Shown here: positions 33,802 through 42,043 of the stretch, piece by piece | Numbering within the stretch: position 1 is the first letter of the stretch | How the letters are laid out: each line of letters starts with the position of its first letter | Assembly: GCF_024498075.1 (NCBI RefSeq) | Contig: NZ_JANHOF010000014.1 | Span: 1-64,000 of the forward strand | Origin: Paenibacillus mendelii | GTDB taxonomy: Bacteria > Bacillota > Bacilli > Paenibacillales > Paenibacillaceae | Direction: 5' to 3' | DNA: 64,000 nt | The notes under the pieces: model-generated | The model's database searches: none | What the model was told of the DNA's origin: nothing | The model's input: only the letters and a program-made list of their open reading frames with translations | Translations under genes and position numbers: made by a program

Positions 33802-33830
33802 AATATACGCTCCGCCCTCTTCTCTGTCAA
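33802..33830 (-). promoter_or_regulatory. Promoter of the efflux permease-tetR operon
   Basis: On the minus strand a perfect TTGACA (33825-33830) and TATATT (33802-33807) are spaced 17 bases. The predicted start site falls inside the operator palindromes, so binding there would block initiation or escape. Confidence 0.78.
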
Positions 33831-33881
33831 GACTCCGGATACATTAATTCACAAGCGCCCGTCGATACCCTCTGCACAAAA

Positions 33882-33913
33882 TAAAAAAGATCATGCCGCT
33901 GCGGCATGATCTT
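33882..33913 (-). terminator. Terminator of the DHA2 efflux gene
   Basis: On the minus strand AAGATCATGCCGC pairs with GCGGCATGATCTT almost without a loop, followed by TTTTATTTT. It separates the MFS gene from the permease-tetR operon promoter. Confidence 0.9.
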
Positions 33914-33965
33914 CGTCTAGCGTTTATAAGTCGAATTTGACCCGGCCTAACGGATATCCGCCGCC

Positions 33966-35522
33966 TTATTCGGTCTGCGCTCCGGTCTTCACCTTCGTGC
34001 CTTTCGCTTCCTTGCCGGGAACCAACAACCGCGCATCTCCCATGAAAAATACCGTTACGAGCGCCAGAACGGCAGGGATGAGCGCCCACATAAACATGGT
34101 TGAAATCGAGGATGACAGGGCGTCTACGATTTTGTCCATAACCTCTTGTGGAATGCCTGCCCTTCCTTCCGGTGTCAGTACCTCTCGGATATTGCCAAGC
34201 GATTCGCCTGCAGGCAGACCCGAAGGTCCCGACTCGCCGGCGAAGGACTCCTTCATATTATCCGTTAATAGATTCCGCTGAAGTATACCGAACACGGTCA
34301 GCCCTACCGTCATGCCAAGCGAGCGGACGAACGCCAAGGTTGAATTGGCCGAGCCCCTCTGCCGCATATCGAAGTGGTGAATTCCCGCCATGCCGAGCAC
34401 TGAGAACGAGAACCCGACACCGAAGCCGGCGACCGCCATATAAACCGACAGCATCAGCTTCGTAGTTTCAGGAGTTATCGTGCTTAGCAAGAATGTTCCG
34501 AGCACGAACACGAACGCGGAGAAAATCATAATGTTGCGATAAGACGTTCTCGTTGACAATATACCGCCGACCTGTGCGGCTAATACGGAGCCAAGTGTCA
34601 TCGGCAGCAGAATAAGGCCGGAATTCGTTGCGGTCCCTCCCGTAACGCCCTGTACATACATCGGTATGTACATCGCGAATGTGATGAAGGCCGCTCCATA
34701 GAATAAGCCCGTCAACGTGCTTGCCGCAAACAATCTCTGGCGGAACATATCATAAGAAATAATCGGCTCTGCGGCTTTCGTTTCCACGAATAAGAATACC
34801 GCGAGCAGTACCGCAGCCGCCGCAAACAAACCGATTATGACGCCTGAATCCCACGCGTACTCCTGTCCTCCGAGCTCTAACGCAAACATAAGGCTGACGA
34901 CAGCCCCGACAAGTGTCGCGGCCCCCCACCAGTCAATCCGCTGCTTGGAGTGCTCCATCGATTCCTTGTAGAACAGGAATACAAGGGCAAAGGCGATGAG
35001 CCCGATCGGCAGATTGATATAGAAAATCCACCGCCAATCGATATGGTCCGTAATATAAGCGCCTAATAACGGCCCGAATAAGCTCGACGTGCCGAAGACA
35101 GCGCCGAACAATCCGCCCATCTTCCCCCGCTTCTCCGGCGGGAAGATATCGAACACAATCGTGAAGGCGATCGGCACGAGCGCTCCGCCGCCGATTCCTT
35201 GAATGGCCCGGTAGATACTTAGCTCCACAATCGTTGTCGCCGTTCCGCATAGAACCGAACCGAGCAGAAACAAGAATATACCAAGCACAAAAAAACGTTT
35301 GCGGCCGTACATATCGGACAGCTTACCGAATATCGGCATGGCTGCCATCTCCGTAACCAGATAAGCCGACGTCACCCATACAAACTTCTCGACGCCGCCA
35401 AGGTCGGCCACAATCGTTCCCATCGCCGTTGCGACGATCGTATTGTCAATGGCCGCTACGAAGATACCGAGCAGCAGGCCGACGACTACAAACCCCAATC
35501 TACTTTTCTGTTGAACCATCAT
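33966..35522 (-). CDS. MFS efflux transporter, DHA2 (14-TMS, EmrB/QacA) family
   Basis: The 518-residue proton-driven exporter has 14 predicted membrane segments. Motif A reads GKLSDMYGRKRFF (about residues 66-78), motif C-like GAVFGTSSLFGPLLGAYITDHIDWRWIFYINLPIG (about 140-175). DNTIVATAMGTI in the first helix is DHA2-typical. AAGGAG lies nine bases before the first of two adjacent ATGs. Substrates are probably drugs or amphipathic compounds, by family. The same-strand neighbours tetR and ABC-2 permease suggest an efflux locus, but a strong terminator separates them. Confidence 0.9.
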   Translation of the reverse strand: MMVQQKSRLGFVVVGLLLGIFVAAIDNTIVATAMGTIVADLGGVEKFVWVTSAYLVTEMAAMPIFGKLSDMYGRKRFFVLGIFLFLLGSVLCGTATTIVELSIYRAIQGIGGGALVPIAFTIVFDIFPPEKRGKMGGLFGAVFGTSSLFGPLLGAYITDHIDWRWIFYINLPIGLIAFALVFLFYKESMEHSKQRIDWWGAATLVGAVVSLMFALELGGQEYAWDSGVIIGLFAAAAVLLAVFLFVETKAAEPIISYDMFRQRLFAASTLTGLFYGAAFITFAMYIPMYVQGVTGGTATNSGLILLPMTLGSVLAAQVGGILSTRTSYRNIMIFSAFVFVLGTFLLSTITPETTKLMLSVYMAVAGFGVGFSFSVLGMAGIHHFDMRQRGSANSTLAFVRSLGMTVGLTVFGILQRNLLTDNMKESFAGESGPSGLPAGESLGNIREVLTPEGRAGIPQEVMDKIVDALSSSISTMFMWALIPAVLALVTVFFMGDARLLVPGKEAKGTKVKTGAQTE

Positions 35523-35555
35523 TCGTATGAACTCCTTCTTCAGCTAATTGAACAT

Positions 35556-36230
35556 TTATATTTTAACCTCATGGCGCACGATTGCGCTCTTGTTTTTTTG
35601 AAGCGTCTGCCTGTATTCCACGTGTCCGATTCGGCAGCCAGGTCCGATGATTATATGATTTCCCCTAACATGCTCCGCATGGGTATGCTCAATATATATG
35701 TCGTCGCCTTCAATCGATTCCGCCGTAAGCTCCAATGGCCCTTCTTTACCGGAGAACCAATTCTTGATTCCCATGACACGGCTTCGGCGTACATCAATCC
35801 GGCCGCCTCCGATCTCTTGGGCCGCGCAAGGTCCGTATAGACTCACTTCGACTCGATCGGCGCTTAACAGTCCTTGGATCGTGAAGCCGCCTTTGGCCTG
35901 AAAGGAATCCGCCCCGCAGCTGCCGCCGACTTCCAGCTGGCCCCGGATATGGAGCCTGCTGCCGCGCACGCTTCCTTGCACGTTTATTTGGCCGAGCGCG
36001 GTCAGCTTATTCGCCAGCATATCGCCCTCGATGCTCGCTTCCCCCTGCAGGCGGTAATTCCGCGCTTTCAGATTGCCCTTCACGACACAATTCCCCATGC
36101 ATTCGAACGTGTCCGCTTCGGTTTCCCCAAACAGCTGACCTTCGCCCATGATATGGACGCTGTCATATACCCCACCTGATGACTGGCCCGAACCCGTAAT
36201 CCTCACCTTCCGTTTCGTCGCTTGAACCAT
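35556..36230 (-). CDS. yhbF: Bactofilin-family protein YhbF
   Basis: The 224-residue protein is built of short beta-strand repeats (SVHIMGEGQLFGETEADTFECMGNCVVKGNLKARNYRLQG and so on), typical of polymer-forming bactofilins. It is a diverged copy of the next upstream gene. Behind yhbD and yhbE it matches B. subtilis yhbF (bacF), whose product with BacE is reported to be needed for flagellar assembly. The start has GGGATGGACGG upstream. Confidence 0.78.
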   Translation of the reverse strand: MVQATKRKVRITGSGQSSGGVYDSVHIMGEGQLFGETEADTFECMGNCVVKGNLKARNYRLQGEASIEGDMLANKLTALGQINVQGSVRGSRLHIRGQLEVGGSCGADSFQAKGGFTIQGLLSADRVEVSLYGPCAAQEIGGGRIDVRRSRVMGIKNWFSGKEGPLELTAESIEGDDIYIEHTHAEHVRGNHIIIGPGCRIGHVEYRQTLQKNKSAIVRHEVKI

Positions 36231-36276
36231 CCGTCCATCCCTCCGTTATCTTCAGCGCGCTTATCTGAGATTCGTT

Positions 36277-36957
36277 TTATATCTTGACCCGTTTTGCCAC
36301 ATTGGCATCCGGATGAACAATCAGCTCGGTACGGTATTCCACGAGGCGAATCTCGCAGCCTTCGCCAATATGAACATGGCTCCCGCGGACGATACCAGCG
36401 GTTGTCGCCTCCAGATGCACATCGTCACCCTCGATCGTCCCTGTCGTTAATCGGGGGTTAAACGCCGGGATGAGGCGCCTCAGCAGTCCGCCCCAGGATT
36501 GGCGCTCCGGCTTTCGAACGCGAATCGTCTCCCCGCCAATCTCTGCCGCTTCTCCGCGGCCGTGCAAATGAATATCGATTGTTCCCGCATTAAGCAGGCC
36601 TTGGATTGCAAATCCGCCATGTGCAGCAAAGCGTTCCGCCTCGCAATCCCCTTGAAGCTTAAGAATGCCCGTCAGCGAAATGTCGTCGCCCTGCAGCCTT
36701 CCGCGTAGATTGACATGACCTTCAATATCTACCGTATTCGCCTTGAGGCTGCCCACACCGGTCAATTTCCCCTGCAGCTCGAACCTGCCTGCCGTCATAT
36801 TGCCGCCCATGGCCGCCATCCCGCTGACTTGGATGGATTCGCACGATAAATCACCGTCCACCTTGCCTGTGCCCTCGATCCTCACCTTCCCGTAATCCCC
36901 GCCGGATGCGCTCCCCATACCGCTAATGACCAGATCCGGACGAACCTGCTCCGTCAT
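36277..36957 (-). CDS. yhbE: Bactofilin-family protein YhbE
   Basis: The 226-residue beta-helical bactofilin has repeated V-x-I-x-G-x-V-x-G elements throughout. Its C-terminal segment (TIEGDDVHLEATTAGIVRGSHVHIGEGCEIRLVEYRTEL) parallels the downstream paralogue's IEGDDIYIEHTHAEHVRGNHIIIGPGCRIGHVEYRQTL. It follows yhbD by 12 bases, so the three form an operon. Confidence 0.8.
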   Translation of the reverse strand: MTEQVRPDLVISGMGSASGGDYGKVRIEGTGKVDGDLSCESIQVSGMAAMGGNMTAGRFELQGKLTGVGSLKANTVDIEGHVNLRGRLQGDDISLTGILKLQGDCEAERFAAHGGFAIQGLLNAGTIDIHLHGRGEAAEIGGETIRVRKPERQSWGGLLRRLIPAFNPRLTTGTIEGDDVHLEATTAGIVRGSHVHIGEGCEIRLVEYRTELIVHPDANVAKRVKI

Positions 36958-36969
36958 GCCGCATTCCTC

Positions 36970-37593
36970 CTACGTAAGCTTCGTTTTCAATTCTTCCAGA
37001 CATACGGTCATGGAAAGCCTGGCAACCAATTTGACTTTCCCTTCGAAGTAAAGCTCCCCGGAAGCAGAGATAAGGGCGAATGCGGAAACACCCATTTTAC
37101 GAATGAAAACAAGATCGCAGCCCTTCCCTTCGAATTTAGAAAAATGCTCCTGGAGCGTCTGCAGCAGCTGCCCGCCTTCCTCAAGATTCATCTCCCCCGT
37201 CTGCAGCAGCTTATCCGCCGTAAACAAGAACAGCATTCGCTCGAAGGAATAGGTACCGTCCCCGTCCGCACGATTCCCCAGCCGATCCATGACCAGACTC
37301 GAAACAATGTTACGTTCGATTATTTCTTCTCTTCTCAAGCGAAGGTCGTACAGCAGCGGCGATAACTTGCCGGCGACTTCATCCAATGACAAGTCATCCT
37401 TCATGGCGATGATTTTTCCGATACGGGACAATATTTGCGCTTTCGGAAAAAACGTTTCCTGGCCGGTAAAGGTAGACTTCCGGATGAACCATTCTTCAGG
37501 AATAAGCTGCTTCCGTTTCCAGCGATACAGCTGTCCATATGAAATATTCATCAATTCGAGCAGGTCTTTCTTCGATATCAATTCCGTATCCAT
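36970..37593 (-). CDS. yhbD: YhbD (DUF4004) with MerR-like helix-turn-helix
   Basis: The 207-residue protein opens with a MerR-like DNA-binding segment (about residues 6-60: LISKKDLLELMNISYGQLYRWKRKQLIPEEWF). A helical part and a DUF4004-type C-terminus follow. It heads the yhbD-yhbE-yhbF operon. I chose the ATG at 37593 because GGAGGAG lies six bases upstream. The ATG at 37611 lacks such a site and touches a 24-base palindrome. It may regulate its own operon by binding there. Confidence 0.78.
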   Translation of the reverse strand: MDTELISKKDLLELMNISYGQLYRWKRKQLIPEEWFIRKSTFTGQETFFPKAQILSRIGKIIAMKDDLSLDEVAGKLSPLLYDLRLRREEIIERNIVSSLVMDRLGNRADGDGTYSFERMLFLFTADKLLQTGEMNLEEGGQLLQTLQEHFSKFEGKGCDLVFIRKMGVSAFALISASGELYFEGKVKLVARLSMTVCLEELKTKLT

Positions 37594-37612
37594 CTCAATC
37601 TCCTCCGTCATG

Positions 37613-37636
37613 AACGTAACATAACATTGTTACGTT
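37613..37636. promoter_or_regulatory. Perfect inverted repeat upstream of yhbD
   Basis: AACGTAAC (37613-37620) and GTTACGTT (37629-37636) are perfect inverted arms separated by eight bases, 20 bases before the chosen yhbD start. Symmetry and spacing fit an operator for a dimeric regulator such as YhbD itself. Confidence 0.6.
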
Positions 37637-37730
37637 GTAAAGCCGGACTATTACTCACCCTCTTATAGATCGCTCCTTATTATAGACGACATGCAGCTGC
37701 CTCTGACAGCGCCGCCAGATGTACATTTTT

Positions 37731-37748
37731 CTCCGTCTGCAGACGGAG
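37731..37748. repeat. Perfect 18-base palindrome
   Basis: CTCCGTCTGCAGACGGAG reads the same on both strands. It sits in the yhbD-ndoA intergenic region with a T run on one side. It may be a binding site or the end of a transcript. Confidence 0.5.
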
Positions 37749-37788
37749 ATCGCGGGATCCAGCGAAACGGTGAAACGGTTGAAAGTCC

Positions 37789-37829
37789 AAATAACCGTCA
37801 TCGGGCGCGTTCCCCGGGACGGTTATTTG
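37789..37829. repeat. Long inverted repeat (12-base perfect arms)
   Basis: CAAATAACCGTC and GACGGTTATTTG enclose a GC-rich 17-base loop that itself contains CGGG/CCCG. No T tract follows, so it is not an obvious terminator. It is one of three hairpins in about 150 bases downstream of ndoA. Confidence 0.55.
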
Positions 37830-37845
37830 CCAGTATAACAACAAG

Positions 37846-37879
37846 GCCCGCCCTCTGCCTAAGGAGCAGGTTGACGGGC
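37846..37879 (-). terminator. Probable ndoA terminator
   Basis: On the minus strand GCCCG...CCTGC...GGCAG...CGGGC folds as a hairpin followed by CTTGTTGTTAT. It starts about 30 bases past the ndoA stop codon. Confidence 0.55.
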
Positions 37880-37906
37880 GAGCGGATCGCATGCTGCATA
37901 CTATGT

Positions 37907-38257
37907 TTAGAAATCGATTAGCCCAACACTGATTTGAAGAGCTTCGTCCACCTTACGCATTGTTTCGTCGTCCAGATGCGTAATTTTATCGGTAAGCCGC
38001 TGCTTATCGATCGTTCGGATCTGCTCCAGAAGAAGCACCGAGTCGCGGTCAAAACCGTGCAAAGCTGCATCGATCTCGACGTGAGTCGGCAATTTCGCCT
38101 TCTGGATCTGTGCCGTTATGGCAGCTACAATCACCGTCGGACTGAACCTGTTACCGATATCATTCTGAATGACCAGTACCGGGCGAACGCCCCCCTGCTC
38201 CGAACCGACGACCGGGGATAAGTCCGCAAAAAACACATCGCCGCGTTTTACGATCAA
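37907..38257 (-). CDS. ndoA: MazF/NdoA-type endoribonuclease toxin
   Basis: The 116-residue toxin cleaves single-stranded mRNA (UACAU in B. subtilis EndoA). It is nearly identical to the B. subtilis protein through RGDVFFADLSPVVGSEQGGVRPVLV, NDIGNRFSPTVIVAAIT and the C-terminal LQISVGLIDF. Same length and same context: antitoxin gene three bases upstream and alr before that. Likely co-transcribed from the alr promoter. Confidence 0.97.
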   Translation of the reverse strand: MIVKRGDVFFADLSPVVGSEQGGVRPVLVIQNDIGNRFSPTVIVAAITAQIQKAKLPTHVEIDAALHGFDRDSVLLLEQIRTIDKQRLTDKITHLDDETMRKVDEALQISVGLIDF

Positions 38258-38260
38258 GCT

Positions 38261-38542
38261 TTACACCCCGCTTACGAGTCGGCCGAGCGTGTCGCCCGCG
38301 TCTTCCTCCGCTTGAAAAGCTTCCGATGCCATACCTAGGTTAATCATCGCCATTTCTAAATACCCGCGCTGCATCGATTCGCGGATCTGACGTTTCTTGC
38401 GCTCTACCAAATACAGCTTCATGGCTTGTCGAATAAATTCACTCCGGTTCGAGTTTTCCCTGGCGACGATTCCGTCAACTTCCTCCAGCAAATGATCCGG
38501 TAAACTGATCATAATCCTCTTGGTGTTCTGCATATTGGCCAC
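38261..38542 (-). CDS. ndoAI: NdoAI/MazE-type antitoxin (ribbon-helix-helix)
   Basis: The antitoxin for NdoA: a CopG-like ribbon-helix-helix N-terminus (KRIMISLPDHLLEEVDGIVARENSNRSEFIRQAMKLYL) and the C-terminal toxin-binding tail ending in RLVSG. The GTG at 38542 gives 93 residues, the usual length, with GGGGGTG upstream. The frame runs upstream to 38569 without a ribosome binding site. It overlaps neither neighbour. It may autoregulate weakly. Confidence 0.9.
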   Translation of the reverse strand: MANMQNTKRIMISLPDHLLEEVDGIVARENSNRSEFIRQAMKLYLVERKKRQIRESMQRGYLEMAMINLGMASEAFQAEEDAGDTLGRLVSGV

Positions 38543-38880
38543 CGAACTCGCACCCCCAAAACATTTCACAGGCGTGAACGAATTTTGCGCCGCTCAAAGA
38601 CAGCAACCGTTCATCACCTTGATTCAGCCGTGTGCACCCGCAAATCTTGGCCACACTGAATCCTATGAAACACGCACTAACAGTATTTCATCGTTTACAT
38701 TGAATTATACTCCATCATTTGTATGCAGAACGTATGTCATCTATGCTGCTTGCTTCGATAGACGTACCGTATGCTGCAAAAGCCTAATTCTACTTATTCG
38801 CGACAAAACGTCAAATTCCTCTTTAAAATGATCATCCATCCACAACAAAATATTCCATGCCGTTCAAGCAAAATCTACTG

Positions 38881-40059
38881 TTATACGAGCGGATTCGTCA
38901 CGGCTGTGACGCGGCCGCCGCGCACATAAATCCGCGGCACGCGGGGCGAGATCATACAGACGACCTCATAGTTGAGCGTACCGAGTTTATCCGCGACCTC
39001 TTCAGCCGTAATGACGGAGCCATCCTGAGAACCGATGATGACGACTTCTTCACCGGTGTCGACAGGACGTCCGTCTACCTGTGCCGGATCCAGTGCAATC
39101 ATGCATTGATCCATGCAGATCGTACCGAGCACGGGAACACGCTTGCCTCGTACAAGCACCTCCGCTTTGCCAGTCAGCATACGGCTAAACCCATCCGCAT
39201 ATCCAATCGGAAGCGTCCCGATCCGTTCTTCGCCTTGGGTGACATAACGCGTTCCGTAGCTGATTCCCCAATCCGGAGGCGTCTGCTTCGCCATCACGAC
39301 TTCCGTCTTCAATGAAAGCACCGGCTCCAGTTCAATCCGCTTGCGATTGACTTCCGCCGACGGGTAAAGGCCGTACATGCTAATGCCAAGCCGCAGCATG
39401 CCCCCTCCCCATTCCGGTGTATCGATCCCGGCTGCGCTGTTCGCAGCATGAACAATCGGGATCTCGAACCCTTTGCGGCGAATTTCCTCGCCAAGGGCAG
39501 CAAACCGTTCATGTTGATTGGAGGTATACTGCTTATCGGCCTCATCCGCACGGGCGTAATGAGTAAACATGCCCTCAACGTATAGCTTCGGCTCCTGCAG
39601 AGCCCTTTCTATAAAGGCAATGGCCCCGGGTCCCGGCATGAGCCCCAAGCGCCCCATCCCCGTATCGATTTTGATATGAATATGCAGCTTCTTGCTGCTG
39701 CTTGGCAGCGCGGCGGCTGCCGCCAGCGTATCCTCGCGAAATAAAGCGATTGCGATTTGCATCTCCCGCGCAATTGCCAAGCCCTCCGGCGGTACATAGC
39801 CCAGTACAAGAATAGGAGTGAGAATACCAGCCTCGCGCAGCTGGATGGCTTCATCCAGAAATGCGACTCCCAGAAAATCAACTCCGCTTGCTTCAGCTTC
39901 GCGCGCTATTTCCACAGCTCCATGGCCGTAAGCATTGGCCTTCACAGACGCCATCAAACGCATGCCCTGAGGTATGACGGATCGAAAGGCTTCAATGTTG
40001 CGGCGCAGTGCGTCCAAAGAGATTTCCGCCCTAGTGGGGCGATAGTATGCCTTTACCAA
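38881..40059 (-). CDS. alr: Alanine racemase
   Basis: This PLP enzyme interconverts L- and D-alanine for peptidoglycan. The 392-residue product has the PLP lysine (Lys40) in SVKANAYGHG, the HIKIDTGMGRLG region, GISMYGLYPS and the second-subunit GTRYV and CMDQCMIAL segments. I start it at the TTG at 40059, with AGGTGG six bases upstream. The frame is open to 40110, but that part lacks homology. It is followed by ndoAI-ndoA as in B. subtilis, 300 bases apart. Confidence 0.95.
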   Translation of the reverse strand: MVKAYYRPTRAEISLDALRRNIEAFRSVIPQGMRLMASVKANAYGHGAVEIAREAEASGVDFLGVAFLDEAIQLREAGILTPILVLGYVPPEGLAIAREMQIAIALFREDTLAAAAALPSSSKKLHIHIKIDTGMGRLGLMPGPGAIAFIERALQEPKLYVEGMFTHYARADEADKQYTSNQHERFAALGEEIRRKGFEIPIVHAANSAAGIDTPEWGGGMLRLGISMYGLYPSAEVNRKRIELEPVLSLKTEVVMAKQTPPDWGISYGTRYVTQGEERIGTLPIGYADGFSRMLTGKAEVLVRGKRVPVLGTICMDQCMIALDPAQVDGRPVDTGEEVVIIGSQDGSVITAEEVADKLGTLNYEVVCMISPRVPRIYVRGGRVTAVTNPLV

Positions 40060-40241
40060 CCGTTCCACCTTCTCCTCTATCCCTACATAACACAGGCAGA
40101 TCCAGCACACGAATGACCGGCGCAGGTGATCGTTCCCGCGCCAGTCTTCGATCGTTGCTAAGGATGACCTCGCCAGACGTTATGTCTCTATGAATCAGAG
40201 GTATCTTAAGCTCTGACTCGTTAACAACACATAACCTTTAT

Positions 40242-40269
40242 GTTATACGTTCGGGCTTTCTGCTGTCAA
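40242..40269 (-). promoter_or_regulatory. alr promoter
   Basis: On the minus strand a perfect TTGACA (40264-40269) and TATAAC (40242-40247) are spaced 16 bases. The leader to the alr start would be about 175 bases and contains small hairpins of unknown role. Confidence 0.6.
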
Positions 40270-40326
40270 TGAAATGAAGGGTAGGAGAAGGCTTTTATAG
40301 ACTGGAAAATATTCCGCTTGTCTAAC

Positions 40327-41577
40327 CTATTTGCCCATTTCAGTTTGAACGGACTGAGCGACCTTCAACATCTCCGTTTCTGGCAGCGTTCCGCTCGTTA
40401 GGCGATATTCAATACCATTGTAGGTCCAGGTCAGCGTTTTTTGTATGCCTTCCTCATCTCCGCTTATCGAACCCAGCGTGTGACCGAGGTCCACCATAAT
40501 ACCCGGCACCATGGAGACGGCAACGTCGCTTGGCTGCGTTTCGATCAAGGTGTATTCGTACGCGCCGGCATATCGAAGCATAATCCCTTTATTACCTCCG
40601 AACTTAATATCCTGAACGTCCAGCTGCGCTACGCCTTCAGGCAGATACGACGGCTCCATCGCCGTGAACCCTGCCGGTACCGCATTTTCTTCCTCATCTG
40701 CCGGAGCCAATGTGCCTTCGGAGGGCTCCTCTTCCCCTGACGAAGATCCGTTAGCGCTGCCATCCGCCGCCTTGTCAGCGTCGTTGCCGGTTGGCTTCTC
40801 CTCATTTGTATCCGCACCCGCATCGTTATCTTGCATATCAGCATTGCTTCCGCTCGGCGGTGTTGCGGTTTCTTCGTTCATCGGATCTAATAGGCCCTCA
40901 TCGGAACCGCCCATTGTCGGCTGCTCGGCGTTACCGTTGCCCATATTGAGCTGTGTATCAAATACACTCTTATCGAGCTTCGAATCGAATTGGAACTGAT
41001 CGAACTTCACTTCGACCATGACAGCTGCATTCGCGTCGGTCACTTCTACGTGAAGCGGACGATAGTTGGATTTATCAAGCCATATTTTTTGCCGGGCCAG
41101 CGAACCATTCTGGTAATTGGCCATCACGTCAAACACGTAAGAGTCCTTATCGACGGCAAATTGGCGCGAGCTGTCGTTGAGAATACTTTGAATGAGCGTT
41201 TGGTACAAATAGACTTGCCCCTGATTGGCGGGCCAATCACTTTGGAAACGGAATACCTTGTTGAGGCGCGGTGTCAGCACGAACACGCCTTCATCATTGC
41301 GCAGGACGATTTGCGTAATGTCCTTCTTGGCGTTCGTCAGCTTAATCCGGTAATATTGCGGCTGTTGGTACGATACCTCTACCTGGTACTCAAGCGGCTG
41401 CTGTCCGGTATGCAGCGTCATCGTACCTTTTCCTTGATAGCTCTCCATTCCGCTCACGACTTTATCCAGTTCCTTGACAACCGATTCCGCATCCTTCGTG
41501 CCGCAAGCGGCGAGCACCGCCGTGACACATAACAGAATGGCCGCAATTAGACTGATTCGACGACGCATGAAATCCAC
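40327..41577 (-). CDS. ydcC: YdcC-like LolA-fold sporulation lipoprotein
   Basis: The 416-residue lipoprotein has a lipobox ending VLAAC (Cys at about residue 25). A LolA/DUF-like beta domain follows (about 30-220: MESYQGKGTMTLHTGQQPLEYQVEVSYQQPQYYRIKL...). An acidic Asn/Asp/Gly/Ser-rich linker (about 225-300) leads to a second beta domain (about 305-415). It matches the B. subtilis ydcC position just before alr. YdcC there is a sigma-E-controlled sporulation protein. GAGGGGTGG precedes the ATG. The long linker is larger than I would expect. Confidence 0.75.
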   Translation of the reverse strand: MDFMRRRISLIAAILLCVTAVLAACGTKDAESVVKELDKVVSGMESYQGKGTMTLHTGQQPLEYQVEVSYQQPQYYRIKLTNAKKDITQIVLRNDEGVFVLTPRLNKVFRFQSDWPANQGQVYLYQTLIQSILNDSSRQFAVDKDSYVFDVMANYQNGSLARQKIWLDKSNYRPLHVEVTDANAAVMVEVKFDQFQFDSKLDKSVFDTQLNMGNGNAEQPTMGGSDEGLLDPMNEETATPPSGSNADMQDNDAGADTNEEKPTGNDADKAADGSANGSSSGEEEPSEGTLAPADEEENAVPAGFTAMEPSYLPEGVAQLDVQDIKFGGNKGIMLRYAGAYEYTLIETQPSDVAVSMVPGIMVDLGHTLGSISGDEEGIQKTLTWTYNGIEYRLTSGTLPETEMLKVAQSVQTEMGK

Positions 41578-41627
41578 CCCTCATCCCATGTTATTTTGAT
41601 GTAGCCGTGTACACTCGACTGCTAACA

Positions 41628-41657
41628 TGTCTATGAGGGGACTTGGACATATATGCG
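41628..41657 (-). promoter_or_regulatory. Possible sigma-E-type promoter of ydcC
   Basis: On the minus strand CGCATATA (41650-41657) and CATAGACA (41628-41635) are spaced 14 bases and match six of eight positions each of the sigma-E consensus. The inference is supported by sigma-E control of ydcC in B. subtilis. Confidence 0.45.
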
Positions 41658-41943
41658 GACAAAGTTGACGAGCAGTAAAGAGTTTTTGGACAGGAATTAT
41701 AGGACATTATATTGAAAGCTGTTCCGCTCGCTTGCTGCTTATATTAGATTTATTGCACAAATATAAAAAAGGAAAGCTGCATCGTCGCTAACGATAACGT
41801 CATAATACATGACATAAATAAACAACACCCACATGAATATCAAAAAGTTTCCCTCACACAAAATAAATGCACAAACCTTTGAAATGATAACGAAATCAGA
41901 TGTAAAGGCATTATTGAAGCGCTTTATTGTTGTATTGTCAGGT

Positions 41944-41973
41944 TTGTAAATAAACCTAACATTACTTTATAAT
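41944..41973 (+). promoter_or_regulatory. Promoter of the SLH beta-lactamase-fold gene
   Basis: TTGTAA (41944-41949) and a perfect TATAAT (41968-41973) are spaced 18 bases apart, about 70 bases before the ATG. A small palindrome GGTTTGTAAATAAACC overlaps the -35. Confidence 0.6.
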
Positions 41974-42043
41974 TCTAACAAATCGACGTTATTGAGTCAC
42001 ATTACCTAACATCGATAAACTATCACACCTAGGAGCCTGATAA

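Larger units (their letters stand above)
41578..42043. other. Divergent AT-rich intergenic region
   Basis: The 466 bases between ydcC and the beta-lactamase-fold gene carry a possible sigma-E promoter on one strand and a sigma-A-type promoter on the other. The middle (about 41700-41940) is AT-rich, and I see no gene or strong hairpin in it. Confidence 0.6.

Noticed and set aside
37680..37892. 70-codon minus-strand frame between yhbD and ndoA
   Set aside because: It is composed of the palindromes and terminator of this gap, with no ribosome binding site and an Arg/Ser-rich, non-protein-like product.
37907..38542. Toxin-antitoxin pair as a mobile or defence island
   Set aside because: The alr-ndoAI-ndoA order is ancestral in Bacillales, so this is core-genome synteny rather than an acquired element.
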